This document shows, one piece after another, positions 25,838 through 34,546 of a stretch of DNA of 64,000 bases; within the stretch, counting starts at the first letter, position 1; every line of letters starts with the position of its first letter. Source of the stretch: DASVWZ01 sp963715675 (lineage in GTDB: Bacteria; Acidobacteriota; Terriglobia; Terriglobales; Acidobacteriaceae). The stretch covers positions 4,960,001-5,024,000 of the forward strand of contig OY970265.1 in the NCBI GenBank assembly GCA_963715675.1, in the 5' to 3' direction. The notes under the pieces were generated by a model, which was given only the letters and a program-made list of their open reading frames with translations, was not told the origin of the DNA and made no database searches. Position numbers and translations under genes: made by a program.

Positions 25838-25859
25838 CGCGGGCGAGGGCGCCCGCGCC
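25838..25859. repeat. REP-like palindrome
   Basis: GGGCGAGGGCGCCCGCGCC, the same element as at 50074 and 50631 inside the prophage. It lies between the convergent phosphorylase and receptor genes. Confidence 0.65.
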
Positions 25860-25894
25860 ACACAGTCAAGAACCACACGACCCACCTCACACGA

Positions 25895-28800
25895 TCAGAA
25901 CGTCAACTTCGCCGCCACTTGCATCACGCGCGGTCCGCCGCCGCCCAAGCCAGGGTTGCCCTGCGCGACATCCGGGGTCTGACTGATTTGTCCCGCGGTG
26001 CCCGGTCCTGGAGTGATGCTGCCATTCGGTAGCGCAAAGTTGGGGTGATTCAAAATATTGAAAAACTCGGCCCGGAGTTGCAAGTTCAGCCGCTCGAAGA
26101 TTTGCGTGTTCTTGGCAACGGAAAAGTCGAGGTTCTTGTATCCGGGGCCGAAGATTGAATCCCGTCCGAGGTCGCCAAAAGTACCGTCGGCGGGCTGCGA
26201 GAAAGCCAGCGGGTTCAGGTATCCGGTGTATGGGTTCCAGTTGGAGAGGATCGGATTGATTCCGGCCACTACGTTGGGGCGCTGATTGTAGTAATAACGC
26301 CCGGTGGTGTCGTTGGAGGTGACGATGGGGATCGGGCGTCCGCTTTGCAGACTGGCGATCCAGTTCAACGACCAGCCCGCGCCCAGCGCTCTGGGGACGT
26401 GGTGCCATGTGGGCACGTCGTAGACGAGAGCCGCCGTGAACCGATGGCGCGTGTCGAACGTCGAAGGTCCACGCTCGGCTGCCAGGTTGGTGGAGTCTTG
26501 GGGGAATGCAGCACCATAGGTGAAATCGATTCCGTCGGATGCATCGTCCAGCGATTTGCCATAGGTGTAGCTGGCGAAACCGGACCAGCCGCCTCTTCCT
26601 TGTATGCGGTACGTGGTCTGCAGTGCGTTGTAGCTGGAAGAACTGATGGGGGCGAGGAAATCCATGTTATAGAAATTCGGGTTGGGGAAGTTGTAGTTGG
26701 CGTCGGGCTGGTTAGCGTCAAACAACCGCACCAGGTGCGTGCCCTTGCTGCCAACATAGCCGACCTCAAGTGACATGTTTCGTCCGAGCTTCTGCTGGAT
26801 ATTGAAGTTGTAGTTCTGGCTGTAGGGCGTAGGGAAATTGTGGGGGACGGCAAAGATCGAATAGGGCCCGCCGGTGGACGCGGTCATGATGGCAACGCCC
26901 GGCGTCGAGCCATTGAATGCCGATTGATTGAAATTCATGGGCAGAACCGGGACCGGCTCCACTGGATTCGTCACCAAACCCGCCGACGAAGTGTAATTCG
27001 CCACCAGCAGGTCCTGGGGAATGTAGTCGTAGTAGATACCATAGCCGGCGCGCAGCACGGTGTTGCTCATGACATTCCACGCCAGCCCGAGCCGAGGTCC
27101 GAAATCGTGGAGGTCGCGATTGTAGGCGGAATTCAAACCATGGGCGCCAACCATGGCAAGGGTACCGTCGGGAGCGATGTTCGAAATCAGATTATGGGCC
27201 TCGCTGAGCGGTCCAAAATACTCCCATCGCAGCCCGAAATTCAGGGTGAGGCGAGAAGTGGCGCGGAAGTCGTCCTGAGCGAAGAATGAAATCCCGTTGT
27301 TGTCGGTGGTGCGCTGAGTGTTACCGGCATCGACGCTGGGAAACGTATTGCCAAGGTAGAAGTTGGCCAACACATCTACGACAGGATCGTATGGGTGCCC
27401 GGCGAGCTGTAGTCCGGAAGGCGAGAAGGAGAAGATTCCGCGTTCCAGATTGTCGTTGAAGTTGGCGATGTCCGCACGATGGAATTCTCCGCCGAACTTG
27501 ATGGTGTGCCGGCCGGAGACCCAGGTGAAGTTGTCGAGAATCTGATCGGTTTGGCTGGTGCGCCCTCGGGGCACGCTGTAACCTTGGGCGCCGAGGTTCT
27601 CCAGTTCCGGAATGGAAAAGTCGAACTCGGGAAGGCCGAGCTTTCCGGTGCCGAAATCCAGTCCGATACTTTGGGGATTGAAGTTGGCATCGAGCGAACT
27701 GAATGAGGTGCGGTAGCGGCTGTAGCCAAAGCGCACTTCATTGATCCTGGAAGAACTCAGAGTCGACAGCAGGCTGGCGGAAACCACCTGGACCCGCGTC
27801 GGCGAGGTCTGAGCGAACTGGGGCAAGCGTGATCCCTTGCCAAATCCGCCGTTGTTTCCCAGGGGAAAAGTCTGATTGCTCTGGCCGAAGGCATAGCGCA
27901 CACTGAACTGCTCGCGGTCAGTCAGGTTGTAATCCACCTTGGTAATGAAGTTGTCCAGATCGTTCTTGTCGCGCACGACCGAAGCAAGGGTCGGAGTGCT
28001 GCTGGCGGGATAGAAGTTCAGGATCCGAGTCAGCCCGGGATTGATGGTCGAGATGCCGTTTTGGAGCGCCAGGGTCTGGGCATCCGAAATTTGCGCCGGG
28101 GTGGGTACATTCAGCAGGAAGTCGGAACCGACATTTTCGCGCTGTCCTTCATAGGCCCCGAAGAAGAACATCTTGTCCTTCATGATCGGGCCGCCCAGCG
28201 ACCCTCCGAACTGGTTGTTCTGGAATGAGGTCTTGCGTGGCTCGGTATTGAAGTAATTGCGCGCATCCAGGGCACTGTTGCGGAGGAACTCGAAGGCGCT
28301 GCCGTGCAGTTGGTTGGTGCCAGAGCGGGTGATGATGTTCACCACCGAGCCGCTGTCGCGTCCGTATTCGGCGGCGAAATTTGACTGAAGATTAAATTCC
28401 TGGATGGCGTCGATCGGCAGCAACGTCGCCGGCGCGCCGGTGATGCCGACCTGGTTCAGGGCGGAGTTGTTAAGGAACGGATCGTTGTTGTCGGTGCCGT
28501 CGAGGGTGTAGTTGTTGGAACGGTCGCGGTTGCCATTGATGTTGAACTGGCCGAATCCGAATTGGGTACCGGCAACACCGGAGGGCTCGACCGTGACACC
28601 GGGCACTAGGGCCACGAGTTTTCCGAAGTCGCGGCCGTTGAGGGGCAACTGGGTAACGAGTTTCCGCTCCACCACCTCACCTAACACGTCGCGGGTCTGG
28701 TCGATCACCGGAGCCTCGGCGGTCACCGTCAACTGCTCGGTTCTTTTTTGGACCTGGGTCAAATCGAAATTAGCGGTCGTGTCGGCGCCCACGCTCACGA

Positions 28801-29113
28801 TCACGTTCTGCGCGACGGGAGAAAGTGAGGCAGCTTCGGCGCTTAGGGTGTACTCGCCCGCGGGCAACTCGGCCAGGACGTAGCCGCCATCCTCGCCGGT
28901 CATGGCGGTGCGCACCAAGCCTGTGGCGCTGTTCCTGGCAGAGACCTTTGCGCCAACAATCACGCCGCCATGCGGGTCCGCGACGGTTCCGCGAATCGAT
29001 CCGCGGAAGCTCTGCGACCAGAGCAGACCCGGCAACAGCGCCAGAACCAACACCAGGAACGGATTACGAAACCAGCGAACATTATCAAATGAAGATTTTG
29101 TGTGACTGATCAT
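25895..29113 (-). CDS. TonB-dependent receptor-like outer-membrane protein
   Basis: A 1072-residue protein. Signal peptide (FLVLVLALLPGLLWSQ), then a carboxypeptidase-regulatory-like beta-sandwich (about residues 36-115, GTVADPHGGVIVGAKVSARN). A plug-like region follows, with PLNGRDFGKLVALVPGVTVE and RSGTNQLHGSAFEFLRNSALDARNYF (about 150-280), then a long beta-barrel ending in VMQVAAKLTF with a terminal aromatic residue. This is the Oar-like or Cna_B-type receptor family that is very abundant in Acidobacteria. The ligand is unknown, often suspected to be polysaccharide. AGGAGG precedes the ATG. Confidence 0.9.
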   Translation of the reverse strand: MISHTKSSFDNVRWFRNPFLVLVLALLPGLLWSQSFRGSIRGTVADPHGGVIVGAKVSARNSATGLVRTAMTGEDGGYVLAELPAGEYTLSAEAASLSPVAQNVIVSVGADTTANFDLTQVQKRTEQLTVTAEAPVIDQTRDVLGEVVERKLVTQLPLNGRDFGKLVALVPGVTVEPSGVAGTQFGFGQFNINGNRDRSNNYTLDGTDNNDPFLNNSALNQVGITGAPATLLPIDAIQEFNLQSNFAAEYGRDSGSVVNIITRSGTNQLHGSAFEFLRNSALDARNYFNTEPRKTSFQNNQFGGSLGGPIMKDKMFFFGAYEGQRENVGSDFLLNVPTPAQISDAQTLALQNGISTINPGLTRILNFYPASSTPTLASVVRDKNDLDNFITKVDYNLTDREQFSVRYAFGQSNQTFPLGNNGGFGKGSRLPQFAQTSPTRVQVVSASLLSTLSSSRINEVRFGYSRYRTSFSSLDANFNPQSIGLDFGTGKLGLPEFDFSIPELENLGAQGYSVPRGRTSQTDQILDNFTWVSGRHTIKFGGEFHRADIANFNDNLERGIFSFSPSGLQLAGHPYDPVVDVLANFYLGNTFPSVDAGNTQRTTDNNGISFFAQDDFRATSRLTLNFGLRWEYFGPLSEAHNLISNIAPDGTLAMVGAHGLNSAYNRDLHDFGPRLGLAWNVMSNTVLRAGYGIYYDYIPQDLLVANYTSSAGLVTNPVEPVPVLPMNFNQSAFNGSTPGVAIMTASTGGPYSIFAVPHNFPTPYSQNYNFNIQQKLGRNMSLEVGYVGSKGTHLVRLFDANQPDANYNFPNPNFYNMDFLAPISSSSYNALQTTYRIQGRGGWSGFASYTYGKSLDDASDGIDFTYGAAFPQDSTNLAAERGPSTFDTRHRFTAALVYDVPTWHHVPRALGAGWSLNWIASLQSGRPIPIVTSNDTTGRYYYNQRPNVVAGINPILSNWNPYTGYLNPLAFSQPADGTFGDLGRDSIFGPGYKNLDFSVAKNTQIFERLNLQLRAEFFNILNHPNFALPNGSITPGPGTAGQISQTPDVAQGNPGLGGGGPRVMQVAAKLTF

Positions 29114-29210
29114 GAATGCCTCCTAATAAATGTCCGGTCCGCTGCCTGGCTGAACAAGTTGACAGCTCTTGCAAGCACCCCCGTGGGCGCAACTGCCGTC
29201 GGACCTCAAT

Positions 29211-30140
29211 TCACTTCTTCGCACGCGGAATCGATAACTGCGCCGGCGGTTGGATTCCATAGGTGGCGGCAAAGCTCGCCTGATTCACCGCGAGCCCCAA
29301 TCTGCCGCGCGAGTCGATATACAGGAGCGGGGCTTTCAGGGGAACATCGGCGAATGTCTTCACGAACGGAAGTTCCATGGTTGTGCTGCCAATCGTCACC
29401 GGCGCCTTCTGGCCGCGCTCGTATCCCAGCGCCAGAAATTGCTCCGCGCTGACGTTAGTCACCAGGTTGCCGAATGGCCCGTCGGTGGCGATCACCTCTC
29501 CGCTCAGCCCGTGCATATCCACGCTTGCGGGCTGCAGATCCAGCCGTACCAGCCTCGCTAAGTCCAATTGCGGACCAACCTGGGTCCAATCGTCCCTGCG
29601 GGCCAGGTGGGCCCCGGCCGGGGAAAAAATATCGCGCCCGTGGAATGTCGACGAAAGCGCCGCGCCGATCATCCATGCCGGATTGGTGATTTCCCGCGCG
29701 GCCTCCAGCCCATCGCGATCCGCGACCAGCGTGATCAGACCGTTGTCGGGAAGCACGAAATACTGCCCGCGCTTGGACTTGACCACGATTGCCTTGCGCG
29801 AGCTGCCCACCGTCGGATCCACTACCACGACGAAAATCGTTTCCGGCGGAAAATACGGGGTGGCTCCAAACAAAAAACGGGCGCCATCGTGGATGCTGAA
29901 GGGCATGACCTGGTGGGTCAGATCGACAATGCGCGCGTCGGGCGCGATGGAATACATGACACCCTTACAGATGGCGACCGAGTCATCCACCACGCCGAAG
30001 TCGGTCATAAAGACAATGGTGGGCCGTGTAACTGGGTTCTGGACCTGTGCAGCACTGGTTCCAGCACACCACAACAGAACCAGCACCACAGGAAATATTG
30101 AGCGCCACTCTCTGGAAGAAACGGCTGTTTTCGTTCTCAT
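29211..30140 (-). CDS. exported SAM hydrolase-like protein (DUF62 family)
   Basis: A 309-residue protein of the S-adenosyl-L-methionine hydrolase / fluorinase fold (SAM plus water to adenosine plus methionine). Conserved strings: IVFMTDFGVVDDSVAICKGV, VDLTHQVMPFSIHDGA, VVVVDPTVGSSRKAIV, VLPDNGLITLV and STFHGRDIFSPAGAHLA. The family motif is usually VVDPGVGT-x-R; here it is VVDPTVGSSR. It starts with a clear signal peptide (WRSIFPVVLVLLWCAGTSAA), unusual because SAM is cytoplasmic. ATG 30140 is preferred to GTG 30161. Substrate in the periplasm unknown. Confidence 0.88.
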   Translation of the reverse strand: MRTKTAVSSREWRSIFPVVLVLLWCAGTSAAQVQNPVTRPTIVFMTDFGVVDDSVAICKGVMYSIAPDARIVDLTHQVMPFSIHDGARFLFGATPYFPPETIFVVVVDPTVGSSRKAIVVKSKRGQYFVLPDNGLITLVADRDGLEAAREITNPAWMIGAALSSTFHGRDIFSPAGAHLARRDDWTQVGPQLDLARLVRLDLQPASVDMHGLSGEVIATDGPFGNLVTNVSAEQFLALGYERGQKAPVTIGSTTMELPFVKTFADVPLKAPLLYIDSRGRLGLAVNQASFAATYGIQPPAQLSIPRAKK

Positions 30141-30437
30141 GATTCTAGCCCGCTGAAACACTACTAATGTACTCGGCTTTCAGCCAAATGCAAATGGGCT
30201 CAGCGCGAGTGCGCTTCCGGCAGAACTTGCTTGAGCCCTCGATTGTAACCGCTTCGGTTCTCAACTAGAAAGTGCGGCGTACCCCACGGTGGCGCTTGTG
30301 AGTTTGCGCGGCTCACAAAAACACGGACGCGCTGGTCCGTTCCTAGAGAAGCGGGCGGGCCATGCCGCGCAGGCCTGTGTTCCCCAGCTATAATCTGGTG
30401 TACAGAAGCACTCATCTTCGATCTTGAGGAGGCTGTG

Positions 30438-30836
30438 ATGGCTGGAGGTATTCCCGAAAAATATCGTGACCTGTTTCAAAAACGCGCATTTGCTAGTCTG
30501 GGTACGCTGATGCCCGACGGCCGCCCGCAGGTTACTCCCGTCTGGTGCGACCTCGAGGGAGATCGCGTCATCTTCAATTCTGCCAAGGGACGCCAGAAGG
30601 ACAAGAACGTGCGCCGCGACCCGCGCGTGGCTCTGGCAATCATCGACCCGGACAATCCCTACCGCTATCTGGAAATTCGCGGCCGGGTGGTCGAAATTAC
30701 CGAGGAAGGCGCCGAAGCCCACATCCACAAAATGGCCAAAAAATATCTCGGAGTCGACAAGTATCCCTACGCGCAGCCCGGCGAGGTGCGTGTGCTGTAT
30801 AAGATAGAACCGGAACATACCACCATGATGGGGTGA
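30438..30836 (+). CDS. PPOX-class F420- or flavin-dependent oxidoreductase
   Basis: A 132-residue split-barrel protein of the pyridoxamine-phosphate-oxidase-like superfamily. FASLGTLMPDGRPQVTPVWC, VIFNSAKGRQKDKNVRRDPR and YLEIRGRVVEITEEGAEAHI match the PPOX-class F420-dependent family closely. Whether it uses F420 or FMN in this organism cannot be decided from sequence. GAGGAGG at 30426-30432 is five bases before ATG 30438. The 297 bases upstream (30141-30437) contain an inverted repeat TTGTGAG...CTCACAA at 30296-30318 and no gene I can support. Confidence 0.88.
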   Translation: MAGGIPEKYRDLFQKRAFASLGTLMPDGRPQVTPVWCDLEGDRVIFNSAKGRQKDKNVRRDPRVALAIIDPDNPYRYLEIRGRVVEITEEGAEAHIHKMAKKYLGVDKYPYAQPGEVRVLYKIEPEHTTMMG

Positions 30837-31047
30837 GGGCGGCGGCATCATTTCGAGCAACGCTCTCGGCGAAGGGGACAGGCATTTGCTCGAGATCCTC
30901 GCGCCAGATTGATTTGCCAGCCTCTGGAAGTCACAGAAAACACACGCCAGGTTTGGGCGTGCGCCTGGCAATCTGGTTGACGCGGGGTGGTCCCCGGGGT
31001 TACATTCATGAAGCGGTGTTACCCCCGGCCCGCCTGAATTTTCCGTG

Positions 31048-32343
31048 ATGTTCACCGATTCCAGCCACCGCCGAAACTTTCGGTTCACACTTACTCTCGG
31101 GTTGTTGCTGCTGCTTGTCCCGGCTGCGTTCGCAGCCGACCCGAGCTTCACGCTCCAGGTTCGCATGGGCTTCAGGGTTGGAGATCAATGGGAACCGGCC
31201 GTGGCGGCCGACGGTTTCGGGCACGTCTACATCCTGTACCCGCAGTATGGGCGAGTGCCGGGATGCGTGAAATGCCCTCTGCCAACCATGATCCTGGTGG
31301 TCAGCGATGACAGCGGAGTGACCTGGCAACCGCCGCGCGAGATCGCCCCACCCGGAACGGGAGAATACGATCCCCAGATCACGGTGGATCCGGTTGACCA
31401 TCGGACGGTGTATGCTGCGTGGCTGCAAAACCGCAAGCTGGATATGATTGTCGCCAAGTCGGTGGATTTCGGCCAGAGCTGGTCAATGGTGATCGCGGAC
31501 CGCGGAAAAGAAGATGCCGACAAGCCGGTGCTGGCGGTGCGCGGACTGGATGTTTACGTTGGATTGAATCGCGAGCGCAAGATGTGGGTAGCGGCCTCGC
31601 ATGATGGCGGCGTAACTTTTAGTTCCTCGGATGTTGGCCAGGATTTGCGGCTAGTGCGGGCGCTGGCCGGCGGCGCCACGGTCGATCCCGAGGGGAACGC
31701 TTTCATCGCGTGGGCGGGCTACACGCGGCGTAATGGCGCCAAGGGCCGGGTCAACCTCTATATCAGCAAATCGGAAGACCGCGGCAAGACCTGGACGAGC
31801 GCGCTGATGGACTCCTCGGGTGCGCCGCCCAACTGCGCGGGCTTCCGTTGTGAGCGCGGTTTTCTGGGCGCGCAGATCACGATGGCTTCGGATGCGTCGG
31901 GAACCCTCTACGCGCTCTGGAACTCGGGAAAAACGGACAGGGCCCAGGAGCGGATTTACTTTGCATCCTCCACGACCGCGGGCAATACCTGGTCTGAGAA
32001 GAAGAGCGTTTCCGCGGCGGCGAGCGGAGTCGAGCACGCTTTCCCGGCGATCGTTGCGGGGGATGCTGACGATGTGCGGATCGCGTGGATGGACACTCGG
32101 CATGCGCCGCTGTGGAACACCTACTACCGCGTTTCGACCAATGGAGGCGCAACCTGGTCGGCGGAGTCGAAAGCCTCCAGCTACGTTCCGGGATATTCCT
32201 ACATTCGGCTGAGAGGATTCAGCTTCCCGTTTGGCGACTATTTCGGCATCGCCATCGACGACAAGGGCAACACCCACCTGGTATGGGGTGAAGGGCGCGA
32301 CTTCCGGTCGCCAGGCTCGATCTGGCACAGCAGCGGACGGTAG
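31048..32343 (+). CDS. exported sialidase-like BNR/Asp-box protein
   Basis: A 431-residue exported protein. A signal peptide (FTLTLGLLLLLVPAAFAAD) is followed by at least five Asp-box motifs: SDDSGVTW, SVDFGQSW, SHDGGVTF, SEDRGKTW and STNGGATW. This predicts a six-bladed beta-propeller of the sialidase superfamily. The catalytic arginine triad of true sialidases is not obvious, so it is more likely an exo-alpha-sialidase-like glycan-binding or unknown hydrolase. Two cysteines near residue 73 (PGCVKCPLP) may form a disulfide. Just downstream lies a decayed GloVer fragment and then the prophage. Confidence 0.8.
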   Translation: MFTDSSHRRNFRFTLTLGLLLLLVPAAFAADPSFTLQVRMGFRVGDQWEPAVAADGFGHVYILYPQYGRVPGCVKCPLPTMILVVSDDSGVTWQPPREIAPPGTGEYDPQITVDPVDHRTVYAAWLQNRKLDMIVAKSVDFGQSWSMVIADRGKEDADKPVLAVRGLDVYVGLNRERKMWVAASHDGGVTFSSSDVGQDLRLVRALAGGATVDPEGNAFIAWAGYTRRNGAKGRVNLYISKSEDRGKTWTSALMDSSGAPPNCAGFRCERGFLGAQITMASDASGTLYALWNSGKTDRAQERIYFASSTTAGNTWSEKKSVSAAASGVEHAFPAIVAGDADDVRIAWMDTRHAPLWNTYYRVSTNGGATWSAESKASSYVPGYSYIRLRGFSFPFGDYFGIAIDDKGNTHLVWGEGRDFRSPGSIWHSSGR

Positions 32344-32365
32344 TGCTTGGCCCGCTGTTCGGGTT

Positions 32366-32429
32366 GACACCAAAGGCAACCTGGTCGCACCACCCCTATG
32401 GCGGCGTGGTCTTTGAGATCACTCCCTAG
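32366..32429 (+). pseudogene. remnant of the 3' end of a GloVer-repeat gene
   Basis: GACACCAAAGGCAACCTGG reads DTKGNL, the GloVer GNLYG motif. After an apparent one-base loss in the CACCACCCC stretch, GGCGGCGTGGTCTTTGAGAT and the following bases read GGVVFEITP and a stop, which is the exact type of ending seen in GloVer 1 (GGTVFEITP). The two parts are in different frames and nothing GloVer-like precedes them, so this is a decayed terminus. It abuts the prophage repressor (their ends overlap by 4 bases), marking a likely junction. Confidence 0.55.
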
Positions 32430-33142
32430 GTTTCAATCCCCACGTAGCAGACCCGGCCGATCAAGTAGTCAGCCGTGTTCTTGCCTTCTTCCATGGTCAC
32501 GACTTCGACGGGGTAGGCTTGATTGTGCGGGCGCAGCACCAGGTTTCTGCCTGCGACCTCGACGTACTTGACGGTGCAGGCGCCGTCCTGCCTCACGGCG
32601 TACATGTTGGACTCGCCTTTGCGATAGGGCTTGAGCGAGTTGTAGTGGCGATCCACCAGGACAATGGCGCCGGGCAGAAGGCGGGGATACATGCTCATGC
32701 CGTCGCGGCTGTCGACCTTGAGGACGACGAAGCGCTCCCACTTGCTGCGCGGCCCTTCGATTTCGGGCCGGAGCCGGCGCAGGAAGCTCTTCTTGAACTT
32801 CAGAATATCCTTGACGTTCATGCTCATCAGCAGAGGCTCGTCCGCGGCCGTGGCGGCATCCACCACGAGGACGTTCTCGAACTCGTCGCCACTGGGCGGA
32901 AGGATGCTGGCGCGTTTGTTGACCTCGTTTGGGTCTAAGAGATCGAGGACGGAAAGGCGCTGCACGTTCAATACTTTGTCCATGCCCTCGATACTGAGTC
33001 CGCGCTTGCGGTTGAGGAAGTTGGAGATGTGGGCTTGCTTGAAACCGGTCTGGTGGGCGAGCCGCAGGCCGGTGAGTTCGCCTTCTTCAATGCGTCCCCG
33101 AAGAGTTTTGCGAAGGTTTTCCTGAAGGACTTTGAATTTCAT
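32426..33142 (-). CDS. CI/LexA-like phage repressor (HTH plus S24-peptidase-like domain)
   Basis: A 238-residue regulator. The N-terminal helix-turn-helix is LRLAHQTGFKQAHISNFLNR (about residues 24-43). The C-terminal S24 domain starts near residue 130, with the serine in RDGMSMYPRLLPGAIVLVDR and the lysine in GACTVKYVEVAGRNLVLRPH, so the Ser-Lys dyad of self-cleaving repressors seems kept. It should repress the divergent early promoter. ATG 33142 is preferred to the longer frame. No ribosome site is visible upstream, and a -10-like TACACT lies only nine to fourteen bases before the ATG, so the mRNA may be leaderless like that of lambda cI (inference). Confidence 0.85.
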   Translation of the reverse strand: MKFKVLQENLRKTLRGRIEEGELTGLRLAHQTGFKQAHISNFLNRKRGLSIEGMDKVLNVQRLSVLDLLDPNEVNKRASILPPSGDEFENVLVVDAATAADEPLLMSMNVKDILKFKKSFLRRLRPEIEGPRSKWERFVVLKVDSRDGMSMYPRLLPGAIVLVDRHYNSLKPYRKGESNMYAVRQDGACTVKYVEVAGRNLVLRPHNQAYPVEVVTMEEGKNTADYLIGRVCYVGIET

Positions 33143-33161
33143 AGTAAAAGAGTGTACCACA

Positions 33162-33179
33162 GCTATAGCGAGCCGCTAT
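33162..33179. promoter_or_regulatory. candidate repressor operator, left
   Basis: GCTATAGC (33162-33169) is a perfect 8-base palindrome that recurs at 33349. It merges into the inverted repeat ATAGCG-AGC-CGCTAT (33165-33179). Location just upstream of the repressor start suits an autoregulatory operator. Confidence 0.5.
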
Positions 33180-33293
33180 TGACAAGAAGATTACCGATCC
33201 TGAAAAGAATAGTGGAAAACCGGGCGAGATTGGACGGGCCGGACATTTCCACAGCTTGCCGGCCCAGGGCAAAGCCGGATTCCGGGGCGAATG

Positions 33294-33307
33294 GTGACCG
33301 CCATCAC
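33294..33307. promoter_or_regulatory. Crp-type site upstream of prophage early promoter
   Basis: GTGACCGCCATCAC has the exact core GTGA-N6-TCAC. Its centre (33300.5) lies about 62 bases before the start predicted for the promoter at 33329-33356, a class I activator position. It suggests that the host Crp/Fnr protein may influence the prophage (inference). Confidence 0.5.
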
Positions 33308-33328
33308 ACGTTTGGGGCCAAAAAACTC

Positions 33329-33356
33329 TTGACCAAGTACTTCTTGTAGCTATAGC
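33329..33356 (+). promoter_or_regulatory. candidate early promoter with overlapping operator
   Basis: TTGACC (33329-33334), 16-base spacer, TATAGC (33351-33356). The palindrome GCTATAGC (33349-33356) covers the -10, as expected for repression. Drives the 72-residue gene at 33405. Confidence 0.5.
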
Positions 33357-33404
33357 ATTTGAATTAAATTATAACTTGTTAGGCGATACGGGAAAGAAGT
33401 CACC

Positions 33405-33623
33405 ATGGAAAGCGATTCGCCAGACACGATCCAGGAGGAGGGTTTTGTGGAGTTCCGGCGTAAGGTGCGCTCGGCAGAGCTACTCTCCGCAGCAACCGAG
33501 CGGCTGCTGCGGGCGATCCAATTCACGGGGAAAGTCAGCGTAGTGGTACAGAACGGACGCGTGCTGAAGTCCGGCTATGAGGAGGGATATTTTCGACAAG
33601 AAGGCGAACACCCGCATTTGTAG
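33405..33623 (+). CDS. small prophage protein, 72 residues
   Basis: First gene transcribed away from the repressor. The sequence is acidic at the N-terminus. The part AATERLLRAIQFTGKVSVVVQNGRVL is weakly reminiscent of the short YezD/DUF2292-type fold (helix, then a two-strand hairpin with G-x-V-x-V-x-x-x-G-x-V), but I would not assign it. By position (Cro-like slot) it could be an early regulator, though I see no helix-turn-helix. A strong terminator follows at 33686. Confidence 0.6.
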   Translation: MESDSPDTIQEEGFVEFRRKVRSAELLSAATERLLRAIQFTGKVSVVVQNGRVLKSGYEEGYFRQEGEHPHL

Positions 33624-33685
33624 CTTTGTTCCACCATTGATCCGAACAAATAAATAAGTTCTCAGGAATTCCGTAAGAGAAACGG

Positions 33686-33720
33686 GCCCTGCTGCCGACT
33701 GAATCGGCGCAGGGCTTTTC
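33686..33720 (+). terminator. intrinsic terminator between early genes
   Basis: GCCCTGC-T-GCCGA, loop, TCGGC-GCAGGGC followed by TTTTC. It ends the 72-residue gene transcript and lies only 18 bases before the next gene's start. Confidence 0.8.
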
Positions 33721-33737
33721 TATTGTTGGGAGGGAAC

Positions 33738-33983
33738 GTGGAAATCGAAGAGTTGGAAATTGTGCAGTTGGAATTGAAGTACTGCGAGCGCTGTGGGGGG
33801 CTTTGGCTGCGTCTGCGGGGAAGCGGACAGGTGTATTGCGCGGGCTGTGCAGAGCAAGAAAAAGGCTTACCGGTTCGCCGCAGGAAAACAAAGCGGCCGG
33901 TCAACGGCAACTTCGAACTCAAGAGCGCAAAGGGCAACGAACAAGCCTGGCTGCTGCCGGCGGTGGACGGAGGCAACGCATGA
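33738..33983 (+). CDS. small zinc-ribbon-like prophage protein
   Basis: An 81-residue protein from GTG 33738 (GGGAGGG just upstream). Two CxxC knuckles, YCERCGGLW and YCAGCAEQ, 15 residues apart, predict a zinc ribbon. A basic stretch (VRRRKTKRP) follows. Probably a nucleic-acid-binding or partner protein. Its stop overlaps the ATG of the next gene (ATGA), so the two are translationally coupled, which suggests a joint role with the region-4-like regulator. Confidence 0.65.
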   Translation: MEIEELEIVQLELKYCERCGGLWLRLRGSGQVYCAGCAEQEKGLPVRRRKTKRPVNGNFELKSAKGNEQAWLLPAVDGGNA

Positions 33984-34546
33984 TGGTTCACCAGAAAACG
34001 ATCCGCACAAGCCCTCTGCCGGTCACGAGATGTGGCGGAAAGGGGCGACGCGGGAAGGCACAATCCGTGGGTTGCCATGTGGGGATAGGCGCGGCTGAGG
34101 AGGGAAGTGAAACGGGGAGTGACCCTACACTGTGGCTCTATCGGGACCGCACGGTGGCCCTGCTGCGACGCTACCTGCGACTCTCGATTGAGGTGGGAAG
34201 ACTGCCGTCGCTGCTGGGCAAGGAGTTCTTCCGGACCCGGGTGACGAGTTACCGCACCGCGACGTTTGAGGACGCGGTGATCTTCGTGCACGATGTGGAA
34301 CGGAGCCTGGAAGAGCTGCCGGACTTCGACAAAACCCTGATCGGAACTATTGTGCTGCAGGAATACACGCACCAGGAAGCAGCGCAGGTTCTGGGCTGTG
34401 GGCAGCGCACCGTCGCACGCTATTATCCGGAAGCGGTAGATCGAGTTAGTAAGATTTTTCTCAGCAGGCAAATTCTGACTCGTTGTCCGGCCGCCACCGA
34501 CCGGGAAAATGCCGTCAAGAGGGAGAAAAGGCCGCAATTCAGGTAA
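33980..34546 (+). CDS. sigma-70 region-4-like phage transcription regulator
   Basis: A 188-residue protein. The N-terminal 45 residues are basic and low-complexity. The middle (RTVALLRRYLRLSIEVGRLP, KEFFRTRVTSYRTATFEDAV) is helical. The C-terminus KTLIGTIVLQEYTHQEAAQV followed by LGCGQRTVARYYPEAVD is a sigma-70 region-4-type helix-turn-helix. Similar proteins act as late-gene regulators in phages (ArpU-like). Coupled to the zinc-ribbon gene by a four-base overlap and followed by a terminator at 34640. Confidence 0.7.
   Translation: MMVHQKTIRTSPLPVTRCGGKGRRGKAQSVGCHVGIGAAEEGSETGSDPTLWLYRDRTVALLRRYLRLSIEVGRLPSLLGKEFFRTRVTSYRTATFEDAVIFVHDVERSLEELPDFDKTLIGTIVLQEYTHQEAAQVLGCGQRTVARYYPEAVDRVSKIFLSRQILTRCPAATDRENAVKREKRPQFR

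Noticed and set aside
30296..30318. TTGTGAG...CTCACAA inverted repeat as a Crp-type site
   Set aside because: The spacer is 11 bases within TTGTGA/TCACAA instead of 6, so it does not match the operator. It may be a hairpin only.
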